64,000 nt of DNA from Deferribacter abyssi (lineage in GTDB: Bacteria; Chrysiogenota; Deferribacteres; Deferribacterales; Deferribacteraceae). Position numbers and translations under genes: made by a program. The notes beneath the pieces were generated by a model, which did no database searches, was not told the DNA's origin, and saw only the letters and a program-made list of their open reading frames with translations. Below, one piece after another: positions 17,369 to 25,923 of the stretch; the stretch's first letter is position 1, and the number at the start of each line of letters is the position of its first letter. Location: positions 44,110 to 108,109 of the forward strand of contig NZ_JAQNCS010000009.1 in assembly GCF_049472655.1 (NCBI RefSeq). The letters run 5' to 3'.

Positions 17369-18196
17369 TCAGTGAGAGTTAATTAATTTTGCAATAATCG
17401 AAGATTTATCATCTTTTAAAAACGGAGAAATGATTCTAACTCTTCTAACCTCATCTTTATCAAGTCTTGAAGTAGCTATTTCTTTATCGAAAAGAGAACA
17501 TTCTTTTACAACTTCCCCCATTGGAGAATAGATTATTGAACCACCCCAAAATGTAACCCCCTCTTCCACTCCGATTCTGTTCACAAAAACTGTATAAGCA
17601 TTACAACTGAGTGCCATGTATTTTAGTGCTGTATACCAGAAATCTTTCGAATAAAATTTTTTTTCTTCTAACCCTCTAGCAGGGCTATTAGATATGACAA
17701 ATATAACTTCAGCCTTTTGAAGTTTCATTGCATAGATGGAGCTAACCTGTAGCGCATCTTCACAAATCAATATACCAACCCTTAAATACCTTGTATTAAA
17801 AACAGTAAATGAATTACCAGGAGTAAAATATCTTCCTTCCTCAAACATTGTATAATCAGGTAAATAAACCTTTTTGTGGATATGTTTTAATTCTCTATCT
17901 TCTAAATAAAAAGCAGAATTATATAAAAGAAAATTCTCATCTTCAAAAACACCGCCAACTACAATAGAAATATATTTTGAGAACTCTTTTAACTCTTTTA
18001 ATATATGAGAATGTATGCTTAAGCTTGTCTCTTCAACCAAATCTCTTAAAAAATAACCAGTAAGAGATAGTTCAGGAAAAATAATAATATCTGATTTTGA
18101 TTCAATAGCTTTTTCAATTAAATCGTAATGTTTTTCTGCATTTTTAGTTAAATCACCTAAAACTGGACTCATCTGCGCTATTGTTACTTTAACCAT
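17369..18196 (-). CDS. Nitrilase-superfamily amidohydrolase, likely glutaminase partner of NadE
   Basis: 275 residues with the complete nitrilase triad: Glu42 in FPELSLTGY, Lys109 in HKKVYLPDY and Cys145 in ILICEDALQ. The sequence is close in style to the glutaminase domain of two-domain NAD synthetases. It lies 32 bases before a short nadE, and the two lengths add up to about one fused enzyme (275 plus 270 residues). I infer that it supplies ammonia from glutamine. A stand-alone omega-amidase type role is the alternative. Confidence 0.85.
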   Translation of the reverse strand: MVKVTIAQMSPVLGDLTKNAEKHYDLIEKAIESKSDIIIFPELSLTGYFLRDLVEETSLSIHSHILKELKEFSKYISIVVGGVFEDENFLLYNSAFYLEDRELKHIHKKVYLPDYTMFEEGRYFTPGNSFTVFNTRYLRVGILICEDALQVSSIYAMKLQKAEVIFVISNSPARGLEEKKFYSKDFWYTALKYMALSCNAYTVFVNRIGVEEGVTFWGGSIIYSPMGEVVKECSLFDKEIATSRLDKDEVRRVRIISPFLKDDKSSIIAKLINSH

Positions 18197-18238
18197 ACTT
18201 CACCACTCATAATTTATTAATTAATATTTTCTTCATTT

Positions 18239-18736
18239 TCATTTAAAAACTTTATTATCCAACTGATTTCTCACAAAAGTCCCACTCTTACCACCTGTTT
18301 TTTTCAAAAGCATAATATCCGAAATCACCATTTCCTTATCTACTGCTTTACACATATCGTATATAGTCAAAGCAGCAATTGACACCCCTGTAAGTGCCTC
18401 CATCTCAACACCTGTCTTTCCACTAAGTTTTACTTTACAATCAATCCTTATTCTGTTTTTTTCTTCCTCAGGATTAAACACTATCTCCACACCCGTTATA
18501 TTTAAAGGATGACACATGGGTATCAAATCTGATGTCTTTTTCACTCCCATAATACCTGCCACTCTTGCAACTTCAAACACATTACCTTTTTCTATCTTTT
18601 TATTTACAATCATCATCAAAGTCTCAGGCTTCATATAAATATAACCACATGCATGAGCCTCTCTTTTAGTAACGCTTTTCTCCGTTACATCTACCATTCT
18701 ACTTCTACCTTCTTCATCAAAATGTGTAAATTTCAT
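18239..18736 (-). CDS. moaC: Cyclic pyranopterin monophosphate synthase
   Basis: 165 residues from the second of two adjacent ATGs, which sits five bases from GAGG; the first is only two bases away. MoaC forms cyclic pyranopterin monophosphate in molybdenum/tungsten cofactor synthesis. Motifs seen are GYIYMKPETL, GIMGVKKTSDLIPMCHPL, TGVEMEALTGVSIAALTIYDMCKA (split over two parts) and KTGGKSG. The aldehyde oxidoreductase at 39.6 kb needs this cofactor. No other moa genes are in the window. Confidence 0.96.
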   Translation of the reverse strand: MKFTHFDEEGRSRMVDVTEKSVTKREAHACGYIYMKPETLMMIVNKKIEKGNVFEVARVAGIMGVKKTSDLIPMCHPLNITGVEIVFNPEEEKNRIRIDCKVKLSGKTGVEMEALTGVSIAALTIYDMCKAVDKEMVISDIMLLKKTGGKSGTFVRNQLDNKVFK

Positions 18737-18746
18737 CATTTCCTCT

Positions 18747-19535
18747 CTATCTTTTTATCTCTGCAAATAACGAGTTTAAAGAAACATTACACTCAATGTA
18801 ATCCCAAATCTTACCATCAAAATTTTTGATTTCAAAAAATCTATTATCCCTATCAGTATACCTCAACTTTGCATATAATTCAGCTTTTTTATCATTTCTA
18901 TTCTTATCATATACATATATTTCATAATACCTATAACGTTCCATAAACATCTTAAAAAAAACAACTTCTAAAAACTGCTTTATCAAATCCTGAAAAGGAT
19001 TTTCATTCTTACTTACAACTACACCTTTTTTAATGTTCCAAAAATAGTAAAGCTCAACTCGCAATGTATCATCAAATTTCTTAACACTTTTCAATTTAAA
19101 ATTTGGAACATAACCCATATCTAAAAAAAACTTTGATTCTGTCATATTGAAATTGAATCTTTGAATAAAACTTTTAAGGTCTATTTGTAATTTTTTAAGT
19201 TGATAAGGGCCTTTTTTTACTTCTTTTTTTAAAGTATATCTCAATTCAATAGTATTTTTAAGAACAAAACCTGTCCTTACATTGTTGTATTTTACTTTAT
19301 ACCATTTATCATTATAGTCTTGAATAACTATTATTTTCGAACCTTTATATAATCTTCTTAATTTTTTAGACTTTAAATTAGGTTGTTTATAAACATATGT
19401 TGACACTTTCACCTTTGCTAAAGTTTCAAGAAATCTGACCATATTCTTAGATTTAGTAGACACATTATCAGCCGCAAAGGTATATATTGAGAAACAAAAA
19501 AAGAAAAATAAAAAATTTAAAAGTTTTTTAAACAT
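18747..19535 (-). CDS. Exported SH3-domain protein
   Basis: 262 residues from ATG 19535, which overlaps the last eight bases of ychF (ATGTTTAA); the longer frame has no support. A signal peptide (FKKLLNFLFFFFCFSIYTFA) gives periplasmic export. Residues about 40-90 form a bacterial SH3 domain with VSTYVYKQPNLKSKKLRRLYKGSKI and WYKVKYNNVRTGFVLK-like strands, a domain that often binds peptidoglycan. The rest (about 110-262) is beta-rich and Lys-rich and not recognised. Confidence 0.75.
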   Translation of the reverse strand: MFKKLLNFLFFFFCFSIYTFAADNVSTKSKNMVRFLETLAKVKVSTYVYKQPNLKSKKLRRLYKGSKIIVIQDYNDKWYKVKYNNVRTGFVLKNTIELRYTLKKEVKKGPYQLKKLQIDLKSFIQRFNFNMTESKFFLDMGYVPNFKLKSVKKFDDTLRVELYYFWNIKKGVVVSKNENPFQDLIKQFLEVVFFKMFMERYRYYEIYVYDKNRNDKKAELYAKLRYTDRDNRFFEIKNFDGKIWDYIECNVSLNSLFAEIKR

Positions 19536-20619
19536 TGAATCTAAAATAGATAATATCACCATCTCTCACAAGATATTCCTTACCTTCCAGTCTCAATTTA
19601 CCAAGTTCTTTTATTTTTTGTAGCGATTTATATTCCTTAAAGGTTTCAAAGTCAACTACTTCAGCTCTGATAAATCCTCTTTCAATATCTGAATGAATTT
19701 TCCCAGCGGCTTTAACCGCAGAAGTCCCATCTTTAATTGTCCAAGCTTTTACTTCTTTTTCTCCTGCAGTAAAGAATGTAATTAAATTTAACAATTTGTA
19801 TCCTTCCAATATCATTGACTCTAACCCAGACCTCTCCAGTCCTATTTCTTCCAAAAACAGCTTTGCTTCTTCTTCTTCAAGTTCAGCCAACTCAGCCTCT
19901 ATCTTACCACAAATCTTTACCACTCTTGCCTTCTCACTCTCAGCAATCTCTTTTACAGCTATAATATAATCATTATCCTCATAAAGACCTTCTTCATCTA
20001 CATTTAACACATACATCATAGGTTTTAAGGTCAATAAATTGTACTCTTTCAGTAACTCTTTTTCTTCTTCATTCACAATATCTTTCAACATTACACCTTG
20101 AGACGCTCGAACATAAATGTCTTTCAATACATTTAATCTTTCTTTAAGCTCTTTGTTACCACTTTTTGCATTTTTTTCTACTTTTACAATAGCTCTTTCA
20201 AGCACCTCTAAATCCGCTAATAGAAGTTCAGTGTTTATGATTTCAATATCGTTTCTAGGATCAACATTCCCATTAACATGCACAATATTTTCATCATTAA
20301 AACATCTAACCACATGTGCTACAGCATCAACTTGTCTTATGTTTGAAAGGAATTGATTCCCTAGTCCTTCGCCTTTACTAGCACCTTTCACAAGCCCCGC
20401 AATATCAACAAACTCAATTGTCGTAGGAGATATCTTTTTCGGCTTTATACATTCAGCAATAAAATATAATCTATCATCAGGAACATTTACAATACCTACA
20501 TTGGGATCTATAGTACAAAAAGGATAGTTAGCACTATCTGCCTTTGCTCTAGTAAGTGCATTAAAAATTGTCGACTTTCCTACATTTGGTAAACCGATTA
20601 TCCCACAATTAAAACCCAT
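19528..20619 (-). CDS. ychF: Redox-regulated ATPase YchF
   Basis: 363 residues of the Obg-related YchF/OLA1 family, which hydrolyses ATP and binds ribosomes. P-loop is GLPNVGKSTIFNAL; G3 is DIAGLVKGAS; the G4 motif is NVDEEG in place of NKxD, the change linked with ATP preference. A coiled-coil insert spans about 130-185 and the C-terminal TGS domain includes FFTAGEKEVKAWTIKDGT. Its neighbourhood with pth and prs follows classical order. Confidence 0.96.
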   Translation of the reverse strand: MGFNCGIIGLPNVGKSTIFNALTRAKADSANYPFCTIDPNVGIVNVPDDRLYFIAECIKPKKISPTTIEFVDIAGLVKGASKGEGLGNQFLSNIRQVDAVAHVVRCFNDENIVHVNGNVDPRNDIEIINTELLLADLEVLERAIVKVEKNAKSGNKELKERLNVLKDIYVRASQGVMLKDIVNEEEKELLKEYNLLTLKPMMYVLNVDEEGLYEDNDYIIAVKEIAESEKARVVKICGKIEAELAELEEEEAKLFLEEIGLERSGLESMILEGYKLLNLITFFTAGEKEVKAWTIKDGTSAVKAAGKIHSDIERGFIRAEVVDFETFKEYKSLQKIKELGKLRLEGKEYLVRDGDIIYFRFNV

Positions 20620-20673
20620 TACAACCTCACTTTTGATTTTAGATCATTAAACATTTATTAAAATCATATACAA

Positions 20674-20701
20674 AAAAAAGCCGCTTAAAAGCGGCTTTTT
20701 T
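20674..20701 (-). terminator. Rho-independent terminator after hppA
   Basis: A perfect 13-base stem (AAAAAAGCCGCTT paired with AAGCGGCTTTTTT) around a two-base centre, starting two bases after the hppA stop. T-runs on both sides allow it to work in both directions, but only the minus strand has a gene ending here. Confidence 0.9.
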
Positions 20702-20702
20702 A

Positions 20703-22721
20703 TTATAACAATGGGGCAATGATCAAAGAAACAATACTCATCAGCTTTATCAAAATGTTCATTGCAGGACCGCTAGTATCTTTGAATGGGTCACCAACTG
20801 TATCCCCTACAACAGCAGCTTTATGTGCTTCAGAACCCTTTTTCTCTCCAGGTATCTCCCCTTTTTCAATAGCTTTCTTAGCATTATCCCAAGCCCCACC
20901 AGCATTAGCCATTAATAATGCAAGTAAAACACCTGTAACTGTTGCACCAGCTAACATCCCACCAAGTGCTTCTTTACCAATTCCAAAACCTACAATTATT
21001 GGAGCAATAACTGCAATCACACCCGGTAATACCATTTCTCTTAATGCAGCCTTAGTTGAAATATCTACGCAAGTTTTTGAATCAGGTATTACCCCTGGTT
21101 TTCCTTCAAGTAAACCAGGTATCTCTCTAAATTGTCTTCTTATTTCTTCTACCATTTCTCCAGCAGCCTTACCCACAGATGTCATAGTAAGTGCAGCAAT
21201 TAAAAATGGTAAAAATCCACCAATAAGCATTCCTATAACAACATTTGGATGTGTAATATCTATAATATCAATATTCGCACTACTGCTATAAGCTGCAAAA
21301 AGCGCCAACGCAGTCAAAGCAGCTGAACCAATAGCAAAACCTTTACCTACTGCAGCAGTTGTATTACCCAATGCGTCTAAACTATCAGTAATCTTCCTTA
21401 CCTCTGGACCTAATTCCGCCATTTCTGAAATACCACCAGCATTATCAGCAATTGGTCCATACGCATCAACAGTCATAGTAACACCAACAGTAGCAAGCAT
21501 ACCTACTGCTGCAATACCAATACCATAAAGCCCTGCTGTACTATTAGCGACAAAAATAGCAACACATATCATAATAACTGGAAGTACTGTACTTTCAAGT
21601 CCAACAGCAAAACCGTGAATAATGTTTGTCGCTGGTCCCGTCTTAGACGCTTCCGCAATTCTATAAACAGGTTTAGAGGATGTATAGTACTCTGTAATTA
21701 AACCGATAAAAATACCTGCAATTGTTCCAAGTAATAATGCCCAAAACACTCCTATTTTTATTCCAAAAGAAGTTATCGAAATATAAGCACCTACAATAAA
21801 AAGAATAGCACCGATAAATGTTGAATACCTCAATGCTTTCTGTGGATCTGAATTTTTTAGCATTGTCATCGAAAATATTCCAATCAATGATGAAATCAAA
21901 CCTATCACAGCAAGAAATACTGGTAAATACATAATATTCAAACGTAAACTTTCTCCACCTAATTTGGTAAGTAAATCTGAATTAGCTGTAGCAGCAATAG
22001 CAATTGTAGCAATAATTGAACCCACATAAGACTCAAAAATATCTGCACCCATACCTGCAATATCACCCACATTATCACCAACGTTGTCAGCAATAACCCC
22101 TGGGTTTCTTGGGTCATCTTCTGGAATTCCTGCTTCCACTTTACCTACAAGATCAGCACCAACATCCGCTGCTTTTGTGTAAATTCCACCACCAACTCTA
22201 GCAAAAAGTGCAATTGAAGAAGCACCCATAGCAAACCCGTTAATGTATTTTGCATTTTCTGGATTTCCAAATACCGCAAAATAAATACCAACCCCAAGCA
22301 AACCAAGGCTTGCTACAGCAAGACCCATAACAGCACCACCATTGTATGATACAAACAGTGCAGCATCCATACCTTTACTTCTAGCAGCTTCACTTGTTCT
22401 TACATTGGCACGAGTTGCAGATTTCATACCAAAAAACCCTGCAAGAACTGAGCAAATTGCACCGCTTAAAAAAGCAATAGCTGTTTTATATCCAAGATCT
22501 TTAGATAGTAACATAAGAACAAAAACAATTACAACAAACACAGCAAGAACTTTATATTCTCTACTCAAAAAAGTCATAGCACCATCATGAATCATATCAG
22601 AAATTTCTTTCATTTTTTCGGTGCCCACAGATTGCCTTTTGATATAACTATAAATTAAAAATGCAACAATAAGTCCTACAACTCCCATTACAGGAGCAAG
22701 ATACGTCATCATTTGCGACAT
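20703..22721 (-). CDS. hppA: Membrane-bound pyrophosphatase, K+-dependent type
   Basis: 672 residues, about 16 membrane helices. It couples pyrophosphate hydrolysis to H+ or Na+ pumping across the inner membrane. Substrate-loop motifs are DVGADLVGKVEAGIPEDD (split) and DNVGDNVGDIAGMGAD. The K+ specificity position reads GNTTAAVGKGFA with Ala rather than Lys, which marks the K+-dependent subfamily; whether it pumps H+ or Na+ is not settled. A second acidic loop is VVGDTVGDPFKDTSGP. It overlaps pth by 13 bases and ends at a strong terminator. Confidence 0.96.
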   Translation of the reverse strand: MSQMMTYLAPVMGVVGLIVAFLIYSYIKRQSVGTEKMKEISDMIHDGAMTFLSREYKVLAVFVVIVFVLMLLSKDLGYKTAIAFLSGAICSVLAGFFGMKSATRANVRTSEAARSKGMDAALFVSYNGGAVMGLAVASLGLLGVGIYFAVFGNPENAKYINGFAMGASSIALFARVGGGIYTKAADVGADLVGKVEAGIPEDDPRNPGVIADNVGDNVGDIAGMGADIFESYVGSIIATIAIAATANSDLLTKLGGESLRLNIMYLPVFLAVIGLISSLIGIFSMTMLKNSDPQKALRYSTFIGAILFIVGAYISITSFGIKIGVFWALLLGTIAGIFIGLITEYYTSSKPVYRIAEASKTGPATNIIHGFAVGLESTVLPVIMICVAIFVANSTAGLYGIGIAAVGMLATVGVTMTVDAYGPIADNAGGISEMAELGPEVRKITDSLDALGNTTAAVGKGFAIGSAALTALALFAAYSSSANIDIIDITHPNVVIGMLIGGFLPFLIAALTMTSVGKAAGEMVEEIRRQFREIPGLLEGKPGVIPDSKTCVDISTKAALREMVLPGVIAVIAPIIVGFGIGKEALGGMLAGATVTGVLLALLMANAGGAWDNAKKAIEKGEIPGEKKGSEAHKAAVVGDTVGDPFKDTSGPAMNILIKLMSIVSLIIAPLL

Positions 22722-23296
22722 TGTTTTTCCTCCTTATCCACTTTTTTATTGTTATAATTATTCATTGCCACTTTGTAACCATCATTCATAAAACATAAAA
22801 CAGCATTTCTACACAACTCTATCAATTGTGGCAACACTTTTTTTTCATTGGAGTTAAATTCTCCAAGAACATACTGAGATGTATATTCAGGTCGAATAGG
22901 CTTAGAAATACCTATTTTTAGGCGAAAAAAATCTCTACTTTTTAGACAATTAATAATAGATTTTATCCCGTTATGACCACCATCAGACCCACCTTTTTTG
23001 AACTTTATTTTACCAAATTCCATGTCCAAATCGTCATGAATTACTAAAATGGACCCTACATCAACTTTATAATAGTCTACTATCTCTCTAACAGCCTCAC
23101 CACTCCTATTCATAAAGGTAAAAGGCTTAAACAAAATCACATCACCAACCTTAGTATATCCACCTTTGAACCCTCTCACAAAATTAGCATCAAGATACTC
23201 TGCACTGGCATTAACAACCATAAAACCGATATTATGCCTTGTCCTCTCGTACTCTTTCCCGGGGTTACCCAGACCAATAATCAAATTTTTTATCAT
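22709..23296 (-). CDS. pth: Peptidyl-tRNA hydrolase
   Basis: 195 residues. It frees tRNAs from peptidyl-tRNA after drop-off. Motifs are LIIGLGNPGKEYERTRHNIGF with catalytic His20, KPFTFMNRSGEAV with the substrate Asn, and VIHDDLDMEFGKIKFKKGGS with the conserved Asp. It shares one base with prs upstream and overlaps hppA downstream. Confidence 0.97.
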   Translation of the reverse strand: MIKNLIIGLGNPGKEYERTRHNIGFMVVNASAEYLDANFVRGFKGGYTKVGDVILFKPFTFMNRSGEAVREIVDYYKVDVGSILVIHDDLDMEFGKIKFKKGGSDGGHNGIKSIINCLKSRDFFRLKIGISKPIRPEYTSQYVLGEFNSNEKKVLPQLIELCRNAVLCFMNDGYKVAMNNYNNKKVDKEEKQCRK

Positions 23297-24252
23297 CAGT
23301 TTACAAAAAGAGAGCTTATGCTTTCCTTCTTATGTATTCTTTTTATCGCTTCAGCAAAAATCTCTGCCACTGACAACACTTTAATCTTAGAAATAGTAGT
23401 TTTTTCTTTTGATAATTCTATAGTGTTTGTAACAATTATCTCTTCAAGACAACTATTAACTATTCTTTCAATAGCAGGACCACTAAGTACAGCATGAGTA
23501 GCAGCAGCTCTTACAGATAACGCACCCATTTCTAAAACTGCATTTGCTGCTTCAGTTAATGTACCTGCCGTATCAATCATATCATCTATAATTATCACAT
23601 GCTTATCTTTTACATTACCCACAACATACATCGCTTTCGCTTCATTGGGAGCAATACGCCTTTTATCGATAATTGCAAGACTGGTTTGTAATACTTTGGC
23701 ATACGCTCTTGCTCTTGGTACACCACCAGCATCAGGGGAAACCACCACATAGTCATCACCCATCATTTTATTTTCAATAAAATATTTTGTAATTATGGGT
23801 GATGCATAAAGATTATCTACAGGAATATCAAAAAAGCCCTGTATCTGCCCCGCATGAAGATCCATTGTAACCATTCTATCAATACCAGAGGTTGTCAAAA
23901 TATTTGCCACCAACTTTGCTGTAATTGGAACTCTTGGCTCTACAGTTCTATCCTGCCTTGCATATCCAAAATAAGGCATAACCGCCGTCACTGAATTTGC
24001 GGAGGCACGTCTCAACGCATCAACCATAATCATCAGTTCCATTAAATGCCTATCAGCAGGATAATTACTAGACTGAATGACAAACACATCTCTGCCTCTA
24101 ACACTTTCATTTATCCTTACAAAAATTTCACCATCACTAAATTGAGTCACCGTAGCATCACTTAGCCTCATTCCCAACTTTTGTACAATCTCTACAGCTA
24201 AGCTTTTATTTGAGTTTCCTGAAAACACTAAAAAGTCCATATCTTTACCCAT
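23296..24252 (-). CDS. prs: Ribose-phosphate pyrophosphokinase
   Basis: 318 residues, class I. It makes PRPP from ribose 5-phosphate and ATP for purine, pyrimidine, NAD, His and Trp synthesis. Seen are FSDGEIFVRINESVRG, MPYFGYARQDR, the flexible-loop RIAPNEAK segment and the PRPP signature VIIIDDMIDTAGT. The ATG at 24252 lies seven bases after AGGAG, which makes it the start over the second Met. It follows ispE by nine bases. Confidence 0.98.
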   Translation of the reverse strand: MGKDMDFLVFSGNSNKSLAVEIVQKLGMRLSDATVTQFSDGEIFVRINESVRGRDVFVIQSSNYPADRHLMELMIMVDALRRASANSVTAVMPYFGYARQDRTVEPRVPITAKLVANILTTSGIDRMVTMDLHAGQIQGFFDIPVDNLYASPIITKYFIENKMMGDDYVVVSPDAGGVPRARAYAKVLQTSLAIIDKRRIAPNEAKAMYVVGNVKDKHVIIIDDMIDTAGTLTEAANAVLEMGALSVRAAATHAVLSGPAIERIVNSCLEEIIVTNTIELSKEKTTISKIKVLSVAEIFAEAIKRIHKKESISSLFVN

Positions 24253-24261
24253 TTTATACTC

Positions 24262-25104
24262 CTATAGTGTAGTTGTTTTATAAACAAAATAGTTTTTATT
24301 CAAATTCCTGAAATAATTATACGCTCTTTCAAGCTTGTGCAAGGAAGGGAATACACCAAAAATCGTTGAACCACTCCCACTCATCAAAGACTTAACAGCT
24401 CCAAAGTTCAACATTTGCCTTTTTATCAACTTCAACTCACTAAACTTATATAAAACAGCATTTTCAAGATCATTGTGCATATATGAAATCAGGGTTTCAA
24501 AATCCAAAAGCGAGTGAATATTAGTAATTAGTGGCTCACTTGTCAATGTTAAATTTCTACTATTATACACATTTTTTGTGCTTATTCCAAAAGGTGGCTT
24601 TACCAATAATAGGTAAATAGGAAATAGGTCCAAACTCTTTACAAATTCATCACCAATCCCCCGTGCTATTAGCGGTTTTTCTTGCAAAAAGAAAGGTGCA
24701 TCAGCACTTATATCTTTCAAAATACTCTTCATTTCATCCAATCTTAAACCAAAATTATAAATTTTATTTATCAGTTTTAAAAAACCTGCAGCATTACTAC
24801 TGCCACCACCTAACCCAGCTTCTACAGGGATATTTTTATAAAGATAAACTCTTACACGACCATCAAAACCTCTAATTTTAGACAGTTTTTCATTCACTTT
24901 ATAAATCAAATTTTTTTTATCTACCGGAATTGAGCTATTATTACAAACAATCTCAAATTCCTCAGCAGGTTCAACACATAAAGTATCAAAAAGATTTATG
25001 CGACTAAAAAGCGTAAAAAGGTTATGATAACCATCATCTCTTTTACCTGTAACATATAAAAAAAGATTAACCTTTGCATAACATTTAATTGAATTAGCAA
25101 TCAC
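24262..25104 (-). CDS. ispE: 4-diphosphocytidyl-2-C-methyl-D-erythritol kinase
   Basis: 280 residues of the GHMP kinase superfamily. It phosphorylates CDP-ME, two steps before IspF, which is also in this window. The ATP-binding glycine-rich motif is PVEAGLGGGSSNAAGFL, with a Lys-containing start (KCYAKVNLFLYV) and the C-terminal MSGSGSTIFGVF motif. It lies downstream of a LolB-like gene and upstream of prs, the classical lolB-ispE-prs order. Confidence 0.96.
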   Translation of the reverse strand: MIANSIKCYAKVNLFLYVTGKRDDGYHNLFTLFSRINLFDTLCVEPAEEFEIVCNNSSIPVDKKNLIYKVNEKLSKIRGFDGRVRVYLYKNIPVEAGLGGGSSNAAGFLKLINKIYNFGLRLDEMKSILKDISADAPFFLQEKPLIARGIGDEFVKSLDLFPIYLLLVKPPFGISTKNVYNSRNLTLTSEPLITNIHSLLDFETLISYMHNDLENAVLYKFSELKLIKRQMLNFGAVKSLMSGSGSTIFGVFPSLHKLERAYNYFRNLNKNYFVYKTTTL

Positions 25105-25317
25105 AAAAACAACTCCTTAAAACATAATCCGAACTTTTATATATAAAAAATTTAAGAAACAACAAGAATTGGTTTTCCTTTACAAAATAGATAGTTATGA
25201 AGAATCCCTCTCAACCTAACCTTTAACAATTTTAATAATAACAAAAAGTAATGAACTTACTTGCCGAAACATAAATATTTATCATTTCGCAACCTGCGAT
25301 TCCTTTAAACTAATATA

Positions 25318-25923
25318 TTACAGAAAGGTTATAAACAATTTCAGAGAAAAATCAACATAATCTATTTTTTTTAGTAGTTCATTTTTAAATTGATATAAAA
25401 TATCAAATTCATCTGTTTTTATCTCTACTATTTTAAAATTACGATCAATTTTATAGAAAATCTTATTGCTATCATATACATATAAATAATCACCTTGTAC
25501 TTCCTTTTTTAAAATATCTTTTGGTAGAAAAATTGGAACATTAAATAAAGTAATAATTCTTTCTATCTTATCCTTATTTAGTATACCTGCATATTCTTTA
25601 GAAATATCTTTATTTTTTTCTAACACAACAACCTTAGTTCCATCATAATGAACAGTTGCTAAAACTTGATTTAATAAACCAAAAACAAACATTTTTACGT
25701 TATTGTTACAATCCTTCATTAAAGCACATTTAAATTTTAATTTAAAAAATCTATCCTCATAATAAATGAAAAACTTGCCTTTGATATTACAAACCTGCTC
25801 ATTTTGTTCATATACTTTCTTTAATATGAAGTCATTAGAATAGCCGAATTTCACATTATCTATTTTAGTACATGAAAAAACAACGAATAAAGATAGGAAT
25901 AAAAACAAGAAATGTTTTTTCAT
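25318..25923 (-). CDS. Outer-membrane lipoprotein, LolB-like
   Basis: 201 residues with a lipoprotein signal (FLFLFLSLFVVFSC, lipidated Cys18). The mature part, a run of beta strands with one helix, resembles the LolB/LolA half-barrel that accepts lipoproteins and inserts them into the outer membrane. Sequence signature is weak. Position is the better evidence: it lies directly before ispE and prs, as lolB does in gammaproteobacteria, although there is a 213-base gap. LolC and LolD are in the same window. A generic DUF4292-type lipoprotein is the alternative. Confidence 0.6.
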   Translation of the reverse strand: MKKHFLFLFLSLFVVFSCTKIDNVKFGYSNDFILKKVYEQNEQVCNIKGKFFIYYEDRFFKLKFKCALMKDCNNNVKMFVFGLLNQVLATVHYDGTKVVVLEKNKDISKEYAGILNKDKIERIITLFNVPIFLPKDILKKEVQGDYLYVYDSNKIFYKIDRNFKIVEIKTDEFDILYQFKNELLKKIDYVDFSLKLFITFL

